This document shows, one piece after another, positions 17,347 to 25,119 of a stretch of 64,000 nucleotides of DNA. Both the position numbers and the translations under genes were made by a program. Position 1 is the stretch's first letter. Every line of letters begins with the position of its first letter. This DNA comes from Paenibacillus polymyxa (GTDB lineage: Bacteria > Bacillota > Bacilli > Paenibacillales > Paenibacillaceae). The stretch spans positions 1 through 64,000 of the forward strand of contig NZ_JAGGNR010000039.1 in the NCBI RefSeq assembly GCF_018614975.1. The letters are read 5' to 3'. The notes under the pieces were generated by a model. That model had not been told where the DNA came from. It did no database searches and worked only from the letters and a program-made list of their open reading frames with translations.

Positions 17347-17375
17347 ATAGTAAGTGATTACTAACTAAAATGCAA
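17347..17375 (-). promoter_or_regulatory. leaderless promoter and operator of the TetR gene
   Basis: On the minus strand TTGCAT (17375-17370), a 17-base spacer and TACTAT (17352-17347) precede the ATG by six bases, placing the transcription start at or next to the start codon. The near-palindrome TAGTAAGTGATTACTAA (17348-17364) covers the -10 box and half the spacer. Confidence 0.68.
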
Positions 17376-17500
17376 TAAGAAATTTTGTAACTCTACATTG
17401 AGACGCTGAATAAGCGCTTACGAACAAAGCTTGCAGGCTTGTGAGCGGCAACGTATGATGAATAGAAATCAACATCGGAGCAGCAGGGAGAACGAAACGG

Positions 17501-18484
17501 ATGGTGGGTAGCGTGAAAGAAGAGATGGATGCATACAGCTGGGTGACGCCCGAAGGAATGCTGAATGATCACTATATAACAAGCCGCGAACAGTTGTATC
17601 AAGGAATGAACGGACGATATGTGGAGCGATTCACTGTTCCCACTGGTGGAAGTTTTATTTTCAAACCGCTGACGAATCCTGCGCAGCATGGACGGGAACG
17701 ATGGATGTATAAGCGTGTGATGTCTGTTCTACCTCCGTTCTATCCGCAGCTCATTGCAGCGTCGGACCCTACCATTGCACCGGCACAGAGCTGGATGATC
17801 TACGAGGATCTGGGGAAACTGGTGCATGATTCACAAGAAGCGACGATGCTCCGCGCAGCGGCACATATGGCAGCGTGGCATGCGCTACCTGTTGAAGATT
17901 GGAGCGAGCTGCCTCGCGTGGGCCAGAAACCGTCCATTCGCACGATGTTGGATGAGTTGCAAATGCAGAAGCAATCTACCGTTGATCTGTTGTCCAGAAT
18001 GGATATGCAGCTGTCCGCATTGGATTGGGACAAGATCACCAGGTTGATCCTCACGGCAGAGGAAGAACTTCCAACCGTTCTGTGTCACGGAGATTTGCAT
18101 CCTGGTAACATGGCAGAGGTGGACGGCAGACTGGTCATCCTGGACTGGGAGCATGCCCATCTGAATACGCCGCTGTGGGATGTAGTTCATCTGGTGGATC
18201 TCTCGCATCCGCTGTTTCCCAGAACGGTTACGCCTGCCTTGCGGGAGCGGGTTATAGATGTGTATCTGGACAAGCTGGAGAGCCTGGGCGTGCAGATTGA
18301 ACGGGTTTCTTTTGCAGAATGGTACGACGCCTATGCTATTGTATTCTCGCTCTGGATGCTGCGTTTAATTGATGGTGACCTGAGGAGTGAGGAATGTGTG
18401 TGGCCGAAGGAGCAGCTGCGAAGCCAGTGGCACGAGACGGCAGCGACGCTGGAACAGTGCATGAAGCACATGCGTGAGGAATAG
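17501..18484 (+). CDS. aminoglycoside phosphotransferase/choline kinase-like protein
   Basis: A 327-aa protein of the APH/ChoK kinase-like fold. The catalytic loop is VLCHGDLHPGNM (about residues 198-209) with the Asp and Asn expected for phosphotransfer, and the metal-binding segment is VILDWEHAHLNTP. The N-terminal lobe carries GGSFIFKPL, with a lysine at the ATP position. The substrate is unknown. AGGGAG lies about 11 bases before the ATG. It is followed within 20 bases by a glycosyltransferase gene, so both may act in the same small-molecule or envelope modification. Confidence 0.75.
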   Translation: MVGSVKEEMDAYSWVTPEGMLNDHYITSREQLYQGMNGRYVERFTVPTGGSFIFKPLTNPAQHGRERWMYKRVMSVLPPFYPQLIAASDPTIAPAQSWMIYEDLGKLVHDSQEATMLRAAAHMAAWHALPVEDWSELPRVGQKPSIRTMLDELQMQKQSTVDLLSRMDMQLSALDWDKITRLILTAEEELPTVLCHGDLHPGNMAEVDGRLVILDWEHAHLNTPLWDVVHLVDLSHPLFPRTVTPALRERVIDVYLDKLESLGVQIERVSFAEWYDAYAIVFSLWMLRLIDGDLRSEECVWPKEQLRSQWHETAATLEQCMKHMREE

Positions 18485-18502
18485 AAATGAGGGGTGAGAA
18501 GC

Positions 18503-19501
18503 TTGCGTAAAGTCGGACTTGTTATGCGTAAAATTCAATTTACAGAAGCTCAGGGGCCACGCGTATTTGCGGATCGGCTGAAGCAGATTGGTCTGGAGCT
18601 TGGTGTGGATATTGTGTTCATCTCGCCGGAGCGTCATGTCAGCGGATATGACTGGTTGCCGGGTTATGAGCATGAGAAAGGTGATCTGGTGAACTACGAT
18701 ATCGTGCTGGATCAGATTCATAGCCAAAATATAGAGCATGTCATCTACACCGTGTCCGGGTTTACGTTTCTGAAGATGTTTTTACCGAAAAGCGTATTGT
18801 TCCCGCACAGTTTCCCCGATCCCGCGCTGACGGGATATGAGATGATGAAGCCATTCTATACGATGGTGGATAAAGCCATTGTACAGACGGAGTTTTTGAA
18901 AACAGAACTGGGTCGCAATTTCGGTGTACATGACGTGAACGTTATTCCGATTGGCTTTAGCGAAGAGCTGGCGAACCGGCACTATGATCCGAGTCAGGTT
19001 GTGCATAATCGGGTGCTCTGGATCGGTCGGGATGAGGCGAACCGTCGCCCTGATTTAGTCCTGGAATACGCTCGGCAGAACCCGGACAAGGAAGTATATA
19101 TGGTGTTTGGCGGTGTACGCTATAAGGAAACCATGAAGAAGTACGACATTCCTGCCAATGTGAAGCTGAAGTTTGCGCTCACACAGGATGAGATATTTAC
19201 GTTGATGAATTCCGCGAAGGTTTATTGGAACTGTTCGGCCTTTGATACGTTTGCGATGCCGCTGACCGAAGCGATGGCGATGGGCAAAATGGTCGTGAAA
19301 CCGGAGCATGCTTGCTACGGTCATATTCGATCCACGCATGCCTTTGCAGGCAACGAGGATAACTGGTTTGAACTGGTGAACATGGCTGCGGCTGCGCCGC
19401 GCAGTGTGTCAGAAGACAACAGGGAGTATGCGTTTGGTGCTTTTTCGCGTACGAAGATGAAAGAAGGATACCGGAACTTTTTCTCGGATTGGTTGAAGTA
19501 A
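18503..19501 (+). CDS. GT4-like glycosyltransferase
   Basis: A GT-B-fold protein of 332 aa. The C-terminal half has the nucleotide-sugar-binding layout: VLWIGRDEANRRPDLVLEYA, VKLKFALTQDEIFTLMNSAK, and the acidic DTFAMPLTEAMAMGKMVVKP, where the EX7E-type motif is expected. The TTG at 18503 lies 5 bases after AGGGGTGA; a GTG at 18494 is inside that site. It probably shares a transcript with the upstream kinase-like gene. Donor and acceptor are unknown. Confidence 0.75.
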   Translation: MRKVGLVMRKIQFTEAQGPRVFADRLKQIGLELGVDIVFISPERHVSGYDWLPGYEHEKGDLVNYDIVLDQIHSQNIEHVIYTVSGFTFLKMFLPKSVLFPHSFPDPALTGYEMMKPFYTMVDKAIVQTEFLKTELGRNFGVHDVNVIPIGFSEELANRHYDPSQVVHNRVLWIGRDEANRRPDLVLEYARQNPDKEVYMVFGGVRYKETMKKYDIPANVKLKFALTQDEIFTLMNSAKVYWNCSAFDTFAMPLTEAMAMGKMVVKPEHACYGHIRSTHAFAGNEDNWFELVNMAAAAPRSVSEDNREYAFGAFSRTKMKEGYRNFFSDWLK

Positions 19502-19554
19502 CGTAAGGTCTGTAACTAAGGGCTTAATCCATTCAGCAACAGGAGGGGAACCTT

Positions 19555-19839
19555 ATGGAAGTACTGATCTTGTGGACATTGGGAATGTGGGCAGTGCAGC
19601 TGCTGATTGAATGGCTTATCTACCGGTTGCAAGGACGCCGAATGACGTGGGTTCAATATATTTTGCCATGTGTGGCCTTGCTCGGCGGTGCCGTCGTAAT
19701 TATGATCAGCATCGATATTGGCGGGTGGAACGGCATCGGATATGCCCTGCTTGGCGTATCACTGGGTACCTCGGGAATGTTAACACTCATTACGGTGGCG
19801 ATCAGGGATGTGGTGCTTCGGCGACGGGGCAGGAATTAA
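19555..19839 (+). CDS. small membrane protein, function unknown
   Basis: A 94-aa protein with three hydrophobic segments (residues 2-25, 33-53 and 57-82) and a basic C-terminus RDVVLRRRGRN. ACAGGAGGGG lies about 7 bases before the ATG. No family is recognised. It lies between a glycosyltransferase and the ABC-F leader promoter. Confidence 0.6.
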   Translation: MEVLILWTLGMWAVQLLIEWLIYRLQGRRMTWVQYILPCVALLGGAVVIMISIDIGGWNGIGYALLGVSLGTSGMLTLITVAIRDVVLRRRGRN

Positions 19840-19890
19840 GCGGAAGAATGAAACCTCTGTACAGTAAGATTGAATTGGGCGATGGGATGG

Positions 19891-19920
19891 TTGCAGGAAC
19901 GCATCCCTCTGTGATATATT
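19891..19920 (+). promoter_or_regulatory. promoter of the ABC-F leader transcript
   Basis: TTGCAG (19891-19896), an 18-base spacer and TATATT (19915-19920) with an extended TGA just upstream. The transcript would begin near 19927, about 25 bases before the leader ORF. Confidence 0.6.
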
Positions 19921-19952
19921 GACATTAATTATGACAAGGGAGGTGAAGACAG

Positions 19953-20114
19953 GTGAATCACGAGATGCTTAACAACCGTATTAGCCAGCTGCCGATTGCT
20001 ATGGCTGGCATTGTTCATACTTTTCTGACCAACGGGAGAAGTCTGTCCAATTTTGAATATACGGAAGTTAACATTTGCGAGAAGATGCCTGCCTTGACCT
20101 CATTCGGACGATAA
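19953..20114 (+). CDS. 53-aa leader ORF upstream of the ABC-F gene
   Basis: A GTG-started ORF of 53 codons, beginning MNHEMLNNRISQLPIAMAG and ending PALTSFGR. A near-perfect AAGGGAGGTGA lies 7-10 bases upstream. It ends 25 bases before a terminator-like hairpin, and the ABC-F gene starts 100 bases after its stop. No family is recognised. The arrangement matches translated leaders that control ABC-F ribosome-protection genes by antibiotic-dependent attenuation. Whether the peptide itself matters or only its translation does cannot be seen. It could also be the stub of a longer lost gene. Confidence 0.55.
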   Translation: MNHEMLNNRISQLPIAMAGIVHTFLTNGRSLSNFEYTEVNICEKMPALTSFGR

Positions 20115-20136
20115 GCGATATTGCTTGAATTCTGAA

Positions 20137-20170
20137 GGGCCGCGGAGCTAACCTCCTGCGGCTCTTTTTG
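20137..20170 (+). terminator. putative transcription attenuator in the ABC-F leader
   Basis: GCCGC (20139-20143) pairs with GCGGC (20158-20162), extended inside by GAG/CTC, and is followed by five T (20165-20169). It lies between the leader ORF stop and the ABC-F ribosome binding site, so it would stop transcription before the main gene unless disrupted. Confidence 0.65.
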
Positions 20171-20212
20171 TGTTGCGGTCAGGATCTTCCAACCTATAGG
20201 AGGAACCTTATT

Positions 20213-22234
20213 ATGATGATGATTAGCGCGCAACAACTGACTCAATACCACGGAGCACATCTGGTGCTGGACGGCATTACGTTTGAAATTATGGAAGGTG
20301 ACAAGGTCGCCCTGATCGGCCGCAACGGAAGCGGCAAGACCACACTTATGCGCCTGATGGCAAGATTGAATAAGCCGGATGAAGGGCAATTGATGATCAA
20401 GAAAGATACACGAATGGGATATGTGGCTCAGGTTCCAGAAGGATTGGATGACCGTACCGTACTGGATGTATTGAGTCTGGGATTCAAGGAGCTTATGATA
20501 TGTCGCACGCAAATGAAGGAAATGGAGCAGCAGATGTCCGATCCGGCATGTGCAGCAGACCCTAATCAATTGGAGCGCCTGCTGAAACGCTACGCGGCAC
20601 TGCAAGACCAGTTCGAGCGCGAGGGTGGATATGAAATGGATGCCCGGATCGATCAGGTGGCAGACGGTTTGGATATCGCCAAGGCGAATTATGGTTGGCG
20701 CTTCGGTTCCCTGTCTGGTGGGGAGCAGACTCGGGTGGTGCTGGCTTCACAGCTAATCGTAAGACCCGACCTGTTATTGCTGGATGAGCCGACAAACCAT
20801 CTTGATCTGGAGCGGGTGGAGTGGCTGGAAGGATTTTTACGAGAATATCCCGGCACCATTGTCCTGATCTCGCATGATCGCTATTTTCTGGATCGGGTCG
20901 TGAATCGAACACTGGAGCTGGAGGATGGAGAAGCGGAAACATCTGCTGGCGGTTATACGGAATATATGAAAGTGAAGGAACAACGGATGTTGCAGCAATT
21001 CGAGGAGTTCAAGGAGCAGCAGAAGGTTATCAAGAAAATGAAGGAAACGATCCGCCAACTGGAGGAATGGGGTCGTGTGGGCGGCAATGAAAAGTTCTTC
21101 AGACGGGCCGCTTCCATGCGTAAGGCGCTGGAGCGGATGGAACAGGTGAAGCGTCCTGTACTGGAGCGCCGCAATGCCGAATTCGATGTGCGTCCTACGG
21201 ATCGAACGGGTAAACGGGTAGCGGTATTGGAACAGGTCGAGAAGAGCTATGGTGAGCGTGAAATCCTGCGCGGAATCTCGGGTCTGCTGGAATATGGAGA
21301 TAAAATTGCACTCATTGGCCGCAATGGTTCCGGCAAGACGACCCTGTTCAAGTTGTTGCTTGGTGACGAGCAGCCCAATGCGGGCAAGCTGGAGTGGGGG
21401 GCGCGTGTGGATGTGGGGTATCTGGCTCAACAGGAGGAACCTACGAATCCGAAGCTGAACGTGCTTGAATACTTCCGTCTGGAAGCAGGCGTTGAAGAGG
21501 GAGAGGCTCGCGGAATTCTGGCGCGATATCTGTTCTATGGAGCGGATGTATTCCGCTCGGTGGGACAGTTATCTGGTGGAGAATGGACGCGCCTGCGTTT
21601 GGCTCTGCTGGTGCAACGCAAACCCAATGTACTGTTGCTTGATGAGCCGACCAACCATCTGGATATCGCATCCAGAGAAGCGTTGGAAGAGTCGCTGGTT
21701 GATTTTGAAGGAACCGTACTTGCCATCTCACATGATCGGTATTTCGTCAATCGCCTCGCTTCCCGTGTCTGGGAACTGGAGGGCGGTCAGATGACTGCTT
21801 ATCTGGGAGACTATGAGGCATATCGGGAGAAGAAGCTTGAACTGCAAGCTCGTGCGGCGGCAGCGAGTCAGCATACATCAGGGGTAGCCGTTCCATCCCG
21901 CGGGAATGCCAAGTCAGAGGTGAAGTCAGGTTTAACGTCCGCGTCGAGTGCGACTGCCGATGGAAGTCGTGATCATGAAGTTTCCACAGGATCAAGCAAG
22001 GCGTTGACTCCTTCGGCAGCAACTGCATCGAATCATAGAAGTAGCAATGGCAACAACCAGTCTGCGGAGAAGCTGGAACAGACGTTAGCTCGTCTTGAGG
22101 CACAGATTCAGGCACTGGACCAACAGTTGGAATCAGTACAGAACAATTCGGTGGAACTCGAACAAATCTGGAATGATCGCGAGCAATTGTCCGCTGAATA
22201 TAATGATATATTGGCGCAGTGGGCTGAGTTATAA
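20213..22234 (+). CDS. ABC-F family ATPase, possible antibiotic ribosome-protection protein
   Basis: A soluble protein of 673 aa with two ABC domains and no membrane segment. Domain 1 has Walker A GRNGSGKT, signature LSGGEQTR and Walker B LLLLDEPTNHLD. The inter-domain linker (about residues 245-320) is long and charged, with KEQQKVIKKMKETIRQLEEW. Domain 2 has GRNGSGKT, LSGGEWTR and VLLLDEPTNHLD. A Ser/Thr/Gly-rich stretch then leads to a C-terminal coiled coil. ABC-F proteins act on the ribosome, several displacing antibiotics. The ATG at 20213 lies 8 bases after AGGAGGA. The leader ORF and attenuator suggest drug-inducible expression. A specific resistance class cannot be assigned. Confidence 0.85.
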   Translation: MMMISAQQLTQYHGAHLVLDGITFEIMEGDKVALIGRNGSGKTTLMRLMARLNKPDEGQLMIKKDTRMGYVAQVPEGLDDRTVLDVLSLGFKELMICRTQMKEMEQQMSDPACAADPNQLERLLKRYAALQDQFEREGGYEMDARIDQVADGLDIAKANYGWRFGSLSGGEQTRVVLASQLIVRPDLLLLDEPTNHLDLERVEWLEGFLREYPGTIVLISHDRYFLDRVVNRTLELEDGEAETSAGGYTEYMKVKEQRMLQQFEEFKEQQKVIKKMKETIRQLEEWGRVGGNEKFFRRAASMRKALERMEQVKRPVLERRNAEFDVRPTDRTGKRVAVLEQVEKSYGEREILRGISGLLEYGDKIALIGRNGSGKTTLFKLLLGDEQPNAGKLEWGARVDVGYLAQQEEPTNPKLNVLEYFRLEAGVEEGEARGILARYLFYGADVFRSVGQLSGGEWTRLRLALLVQRKPNVLLLDEPTNHLDIASREALEESLVDFEGTVLAISHDRYFVNRLASRVWELEGGQMTAYLGDYEAYREKKLELQARAAAASQHTSGVAVPSRGNAKSEVKSGLTSASSATADGSRDHEVSTGSSKALTPSAATASNHRSSNGNNQSAEKLEQTLARLEAQIQALDQQLESVQNNSVELEQIWNDREQLSAEYNDILAQWAEL

Positions 22235-22268
22235 GTCAGAATGGCATGAGCATAAGATGGAACAAGCG

Positions 22269-22296
22269 AGGTCGGAGAATCATTTCCGGCCTTTTT
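22269..22296 (+). terminator. terminator of the ABC-F gene
   Basis: AGGTCGGA (22269-22276) pairs with TCCGGCCT (22285-22292) with one G-T pair, followed by a run of T. Confidence 0.75.
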
Positions 22297-22519
22297 GACC
22301 GGGGTTACAACACTTGCCAAACGTGGAATCCGCATGTTAGCCAAGCAACCGTTAAACCGCCAATAGCACCATTGAAAGCAAATCGAATAGTAGCTTTTTT
22401 TACATGTCATGGTGAATAGTGTAACTTTTTACCTCCACATGCGTTAAATACGTTTGTATGAATTGAAACGGCTCACCTAAGAGCTCGCAAAAAGGGAGGT
22501 TAACGGTATCTATTATTCA

Positions 22520-22987
22520 TTGACGTATCGGAGTTGGTCGGATGTAAGGCAGGCGGAGACGGGGGTGCTGGAACAGACTTCAGTCACGCGAGATGAACTG
22601 TTCATGCACAAACTGGTGGATGCAACCCTGGTGAAAAACAAACTCTGGGCGCATCTGTCCAATGAATGCCAGGATGGGCGGGAACATGCAGTATATGTAA
22701 CGGCGTATGAGCAACAGATGCCGGATGAGTACGGTGCAGCTATTGCGGATGCTGCGCTGGCGATGTGCAAAATGTCTTCCATGTACAGCGCAGAGTATAT
22801 GTTGTGGAATGGAAGTTCATTTCAGGAGTTGGAACTCACAGTATCCTCCACCTATACGATGGAGCTTGCCGAACAACTGCTGGACCATTACATGGTTCGC
22901 GGTAACAAGACATATGAGTTCCTGTATTCCGTGCTGGATGCGGATCGCAAGAAAGTGTTGTTTTATATGAAAGAGGTGGATCTGTAA
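22520..22987 (+). CDS. hypothetical protein, first gene of the GspS-like/DUF350 operon
   Basis: A 155-aa soluble, acidic protein that is not recognised. The TTG at 22520 is the first conventional start, but the strong AAAGGGAGG lies 20 bases upstream of it. That spacing instead suits an ATC codon at 22508 in the same frame, which would add four residues (YYSL after the start). Its gene overlaps the next by one base, and the operon continues with a lipoprotein, a GspS-like enzyme and a DUF350 protein. Comparable enterobacterial clusters (yjf, ygi) also carry uncharacterised small proteins, but I see no clear match. Confidence 0.65.
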   Translation: MTYRSWSDVRQAETGVLEQTSVTRDELFMHKLVDATLVKNKLWAHLSNECQDGREHAVYVTAYEQQMPDEYGAAIADAALAMCKMSSMYSAEYMLWNGSSFQELELTVSSTYTMELAEQLLDHYMVRGNKTYEFLYSVLDADRKKVLFYMKEVDL

Positions 22988-23271
22988 TGAGTGACCAAGA
23001 GCGGGGGCAAGCATCGAAACCCGGATCAAAAGCAAAGCTGGTTGCTTTCTCCCTGATGCTGGCGGTTCCTGCCGTGTTATCCGGTTGTGGTAGCAACAAT
23101 GATGAATGTGATCCGGAGTATGATACCGGATGTGAATATGATTCCAGCAGTGGGCACTACTACTACGGCGGGTCGTCGTATCGAAGCAACAAGGACAGTA
23201 ACAGCTCCTATAGCAAATCCAAGTCCAAATCAAGCGGCTTCGGTAGCTTCTTCCGCAGTTCGGGAGGATAA
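22987..23271 (+). CDS. small YgiB/YjfM-like lipoprotein candidate
   Basis: A 94-aa protein with a hydrophobic segment at residues 19-34 ending in the lipobox-like VLSGC. The exported part is rich in Asp, Ser, Tyr and Gly and ends GFGSFFRSSGG. The positively charged N-terminus of about 18 residues is long for a signal but acceptable. It sits directly before a glutathionylspermidine-synthetase-like gene, as YgiB sits before YgiC in E. coli, and shares the composition of those lipoproteins. Assignment is by context and composition. It overlaps the preceding stop by one base (TAATG). Confidence 0.6.
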   Translation: MSDQERGQASKPGSKAKLVAFSLMLAVPAVLSGCGSNNDECDPEYDTGCEYDSSSGHYYYGGSSYRSNKDSNSSYSKSKSKSSGFGSFFRSSGG

Positions 23272-23275
23272 CCGG

Positions 23276-24676
23276 ATGAGGCAAGTGGTTCAACTGCCGT
23301 TTAGTCACGAAGAGGTATTTCAGGGCGAAACGGGACAACAGATTCCATACCATCGAATGTACGGGAAGCAATATTGTGTGCCTGCTCTGACAGTCTACTC
23401 TCCCTCGGAGGTACTGGAGCTGCGTACCGCAGCCGAGGCGGTAGACGGCATTTACTGTAAAGTGATGCGATTTATCCAGCAATATATGCCGGATTCTTTT
23501 TTGGAGCATCAGTTAGGTATCCATCCCGGGCTTATTCCGGCGGCACGTATGGAGCTGGTGACTGGAGGAATTACCCGCCAGGACTGGATTATTGGAGAAG
23601 CTGGGCCGAAGTGTATTGAAAATAATACGGACACTCCTACGGGCATACCGGAGGCTGCTGCATTGGAAAATATCCTGGTCGGTCTTGCTGAGGATACTAC
23701 GTTAACTGCGCCATCTGCCGAGATGGATACACGTATTCGGGAGTGTTTCAGGATATGGCTGGAATTCTATGCAAACCAAGGATTGCAGGGTCCGGTGACG
23801 TTTACTTCTTTTGGCGAACATGTCGAAGATCGAACAAATACGGAATATCTGATGAGACGTTGTCAGGAAGCTGGATACGAAACCTGCTATGCCCCGTTGG
23901 AGGAACTGGAGATTGTTCCGGAGGAGGCGCTTTACCATAGGGGGCGGGAAATTAATCTGCTGTATCGCCTCTATCCACTGGAGTATCTGATCGATGATCG
24001 GGATGAGACGACAGGGGTGGACATTGGTGCTGCGCTGCTTGAACTTGTTCGTGAGGGACGACTTGGCCTGATGAATCCCGTTCAGCATGTCCTGATGCAG
24101 AGCAAAGGCTTCATGGCGGCAATCTGGTCGCTCTACGAGCGTAACGAACAGACCCCGGATTATTGCGGGTTTACCCTCTTTGATGAAGCAGAGATGGACG
24201 TGATTTCCCGATATCTGCTGCCCACCTATTTTTCGGCTGAGCCTTTTGAGCTGAACGCCATACCATATGTAGCCAAAAGCTATTGGGGGCGCGAAGGCAG
24301 AGGAACTCTTTTGCTGGATGGAGGAACGGACAATGCCTTTGGAAAGCAGGATATGGAGCGTCCTCTTAACGAGGCGCTGGAATCCAATCTTGCATCTGGG
24401 GCTACGGACGAGGATGAGGAGATTACAGCCTATTACAATAACCAGCCCAAAATCTATCAGCAACTGGTTCCGATGGAACAGGTCGTGATCGAGACGGAAG
24501 ATGGAGCGTACAGTGGTTATTTGCTTACAGGGGTGTTTGTTATTGGTGGGCGTTTGGCAGGTGTACTTCCCCGGATTGGGGAGAAAGTAACCGGAGATAT
24601 GGCTTATTATTGCGCAGCAACAGTTCGTGAACAGATGAATGATGAGGAGGAGAAGGTATGGAAAACTTGGGATTGA
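23276..24676 (+). CDS. glutathionylspermidine synthetase-like ATP-grasp ligase (YgiC/YjfC type)
   Basis: An ATP-grasp amidoligase-like protein of 466 aa. The family core is visible as CIENNTDTPTGIPEAA, where an acidic/Asn metal site is expected, VTFTSFGEHVEDRTN, and the ATP-binding lysine region YVAKSYWGREGRGTLLL. In E. coli the full enzyme joins glutathione to spermidine. Free-standing relatives such as YgiC lack the amidase half, as here, and their substrate is unknown. The ATG at 23276 lies 7-8 bases after GGGAGG. It overlaps the DUF350 gene by 19 bases. Confidence 0.82.
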   Translation: MRQVVQLPFSHEEVFQGETGQQIPYHRMYGKQYCVPALTVYSPSEVLELRTAAEAVDGIYCKVMRFIQQYMPDSFLEHQLGIHPGLIPAARMELVTGGITRQDWIIGEAGPKCIENNTDTPTGIPEAAALENILVGLAEDTTLTAPSAEMDTRIRECFRIWLEFYANQGLQGPVTFTSFGEHVEDRTNTEYLMRRCQEAGYETCYAPLEELEIVPEEALYHRGREINLLYRLYPLEYLIDDRDETTGVDIGAALLELVREGRLGLMNPVQHVLMQSKGFMAAIWSLYERNEQTPDYCGFTLFDEAEMDVISRYLLPTYFSAEPFELNAIPYVAKSYWGREGRGTLLLDGGTDNAFGKQDMERPLNEALESNLASGATDEDEEITAYYNNQPKIYQQLVPMEQVVIETEDGAYSGYLLTGVFVIGGRLAGVLPRIGEKVTGDMAYYCAATVREQMNDEEEKVWKTWD

Positions 24677-25062
24677 ACTTGCTGAATGTTGCGGTGGGTA
24701 TAGGCATTCTGCTGGTGGTATTGGTATGTGGATATTTCGCGTTTAGCAAATTAACCCGATATAACGATAGTGAGGAGATCGCCAAAGGCAACGAGGCGGC
24801 AGGCATTTATATGGGTAGCAAACTGCTGGGACTGTGTATTATTGTCGGAATGGTATCATTCTCGACGCACTCGTGGTTGGATATGCTGCTGTGGTCGGCG
24901 CTGGGCATCATTATTCTGTGTCTGGTCTATATTATATTTGACTTCCTCACACCCAAAATGCGAGTTTGCGAAGAAATTGCACGAGGCAATATGGCGGTAG
25001 CACAGCTACTGCGTTCGATTATCATCGGCGTTTCCATCGTCATCGGTACGTTTTTGATGTAA
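24658..25062 (+). CDS. DUF350 family membrane protein
   Basis: A 134-aa membrane protein with four hydrophobic helices in two repeats. Each repeat holds a conserved cytoplasmic motif, EEIAKGNEAAGIYMG and EEIARGNMAVAQLLR. This duplicated pattern is diagnostic of DUF350. Such proteins co-occur with GspS-like ligases, lipoproteins and PspA-type membrane-stress genes. The function is unknown. GAGGAGAAGG precedes the ATG inside the upstream coding sequence, so translation is coupled. Confidence 0.85.
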   Translation: MENLGLNLLNVAVGIGILLVVLVCGYFAFSKLTRYNDSEEIAKGNEAAGIYMGSKLLGLCIIVGMVSFSTHSWLDMLLWSALGIIILCLVYIIFDFLTPKMRVCEEIARGNMAVAQLLRSIIIGVSIVIGTFLM

Positions 25063-25119
25063 AATAGGACATAGTGTTTTGTAGCGTTTACTATCAAACG
25101 GAAGAAGGAGCGCGGCATC

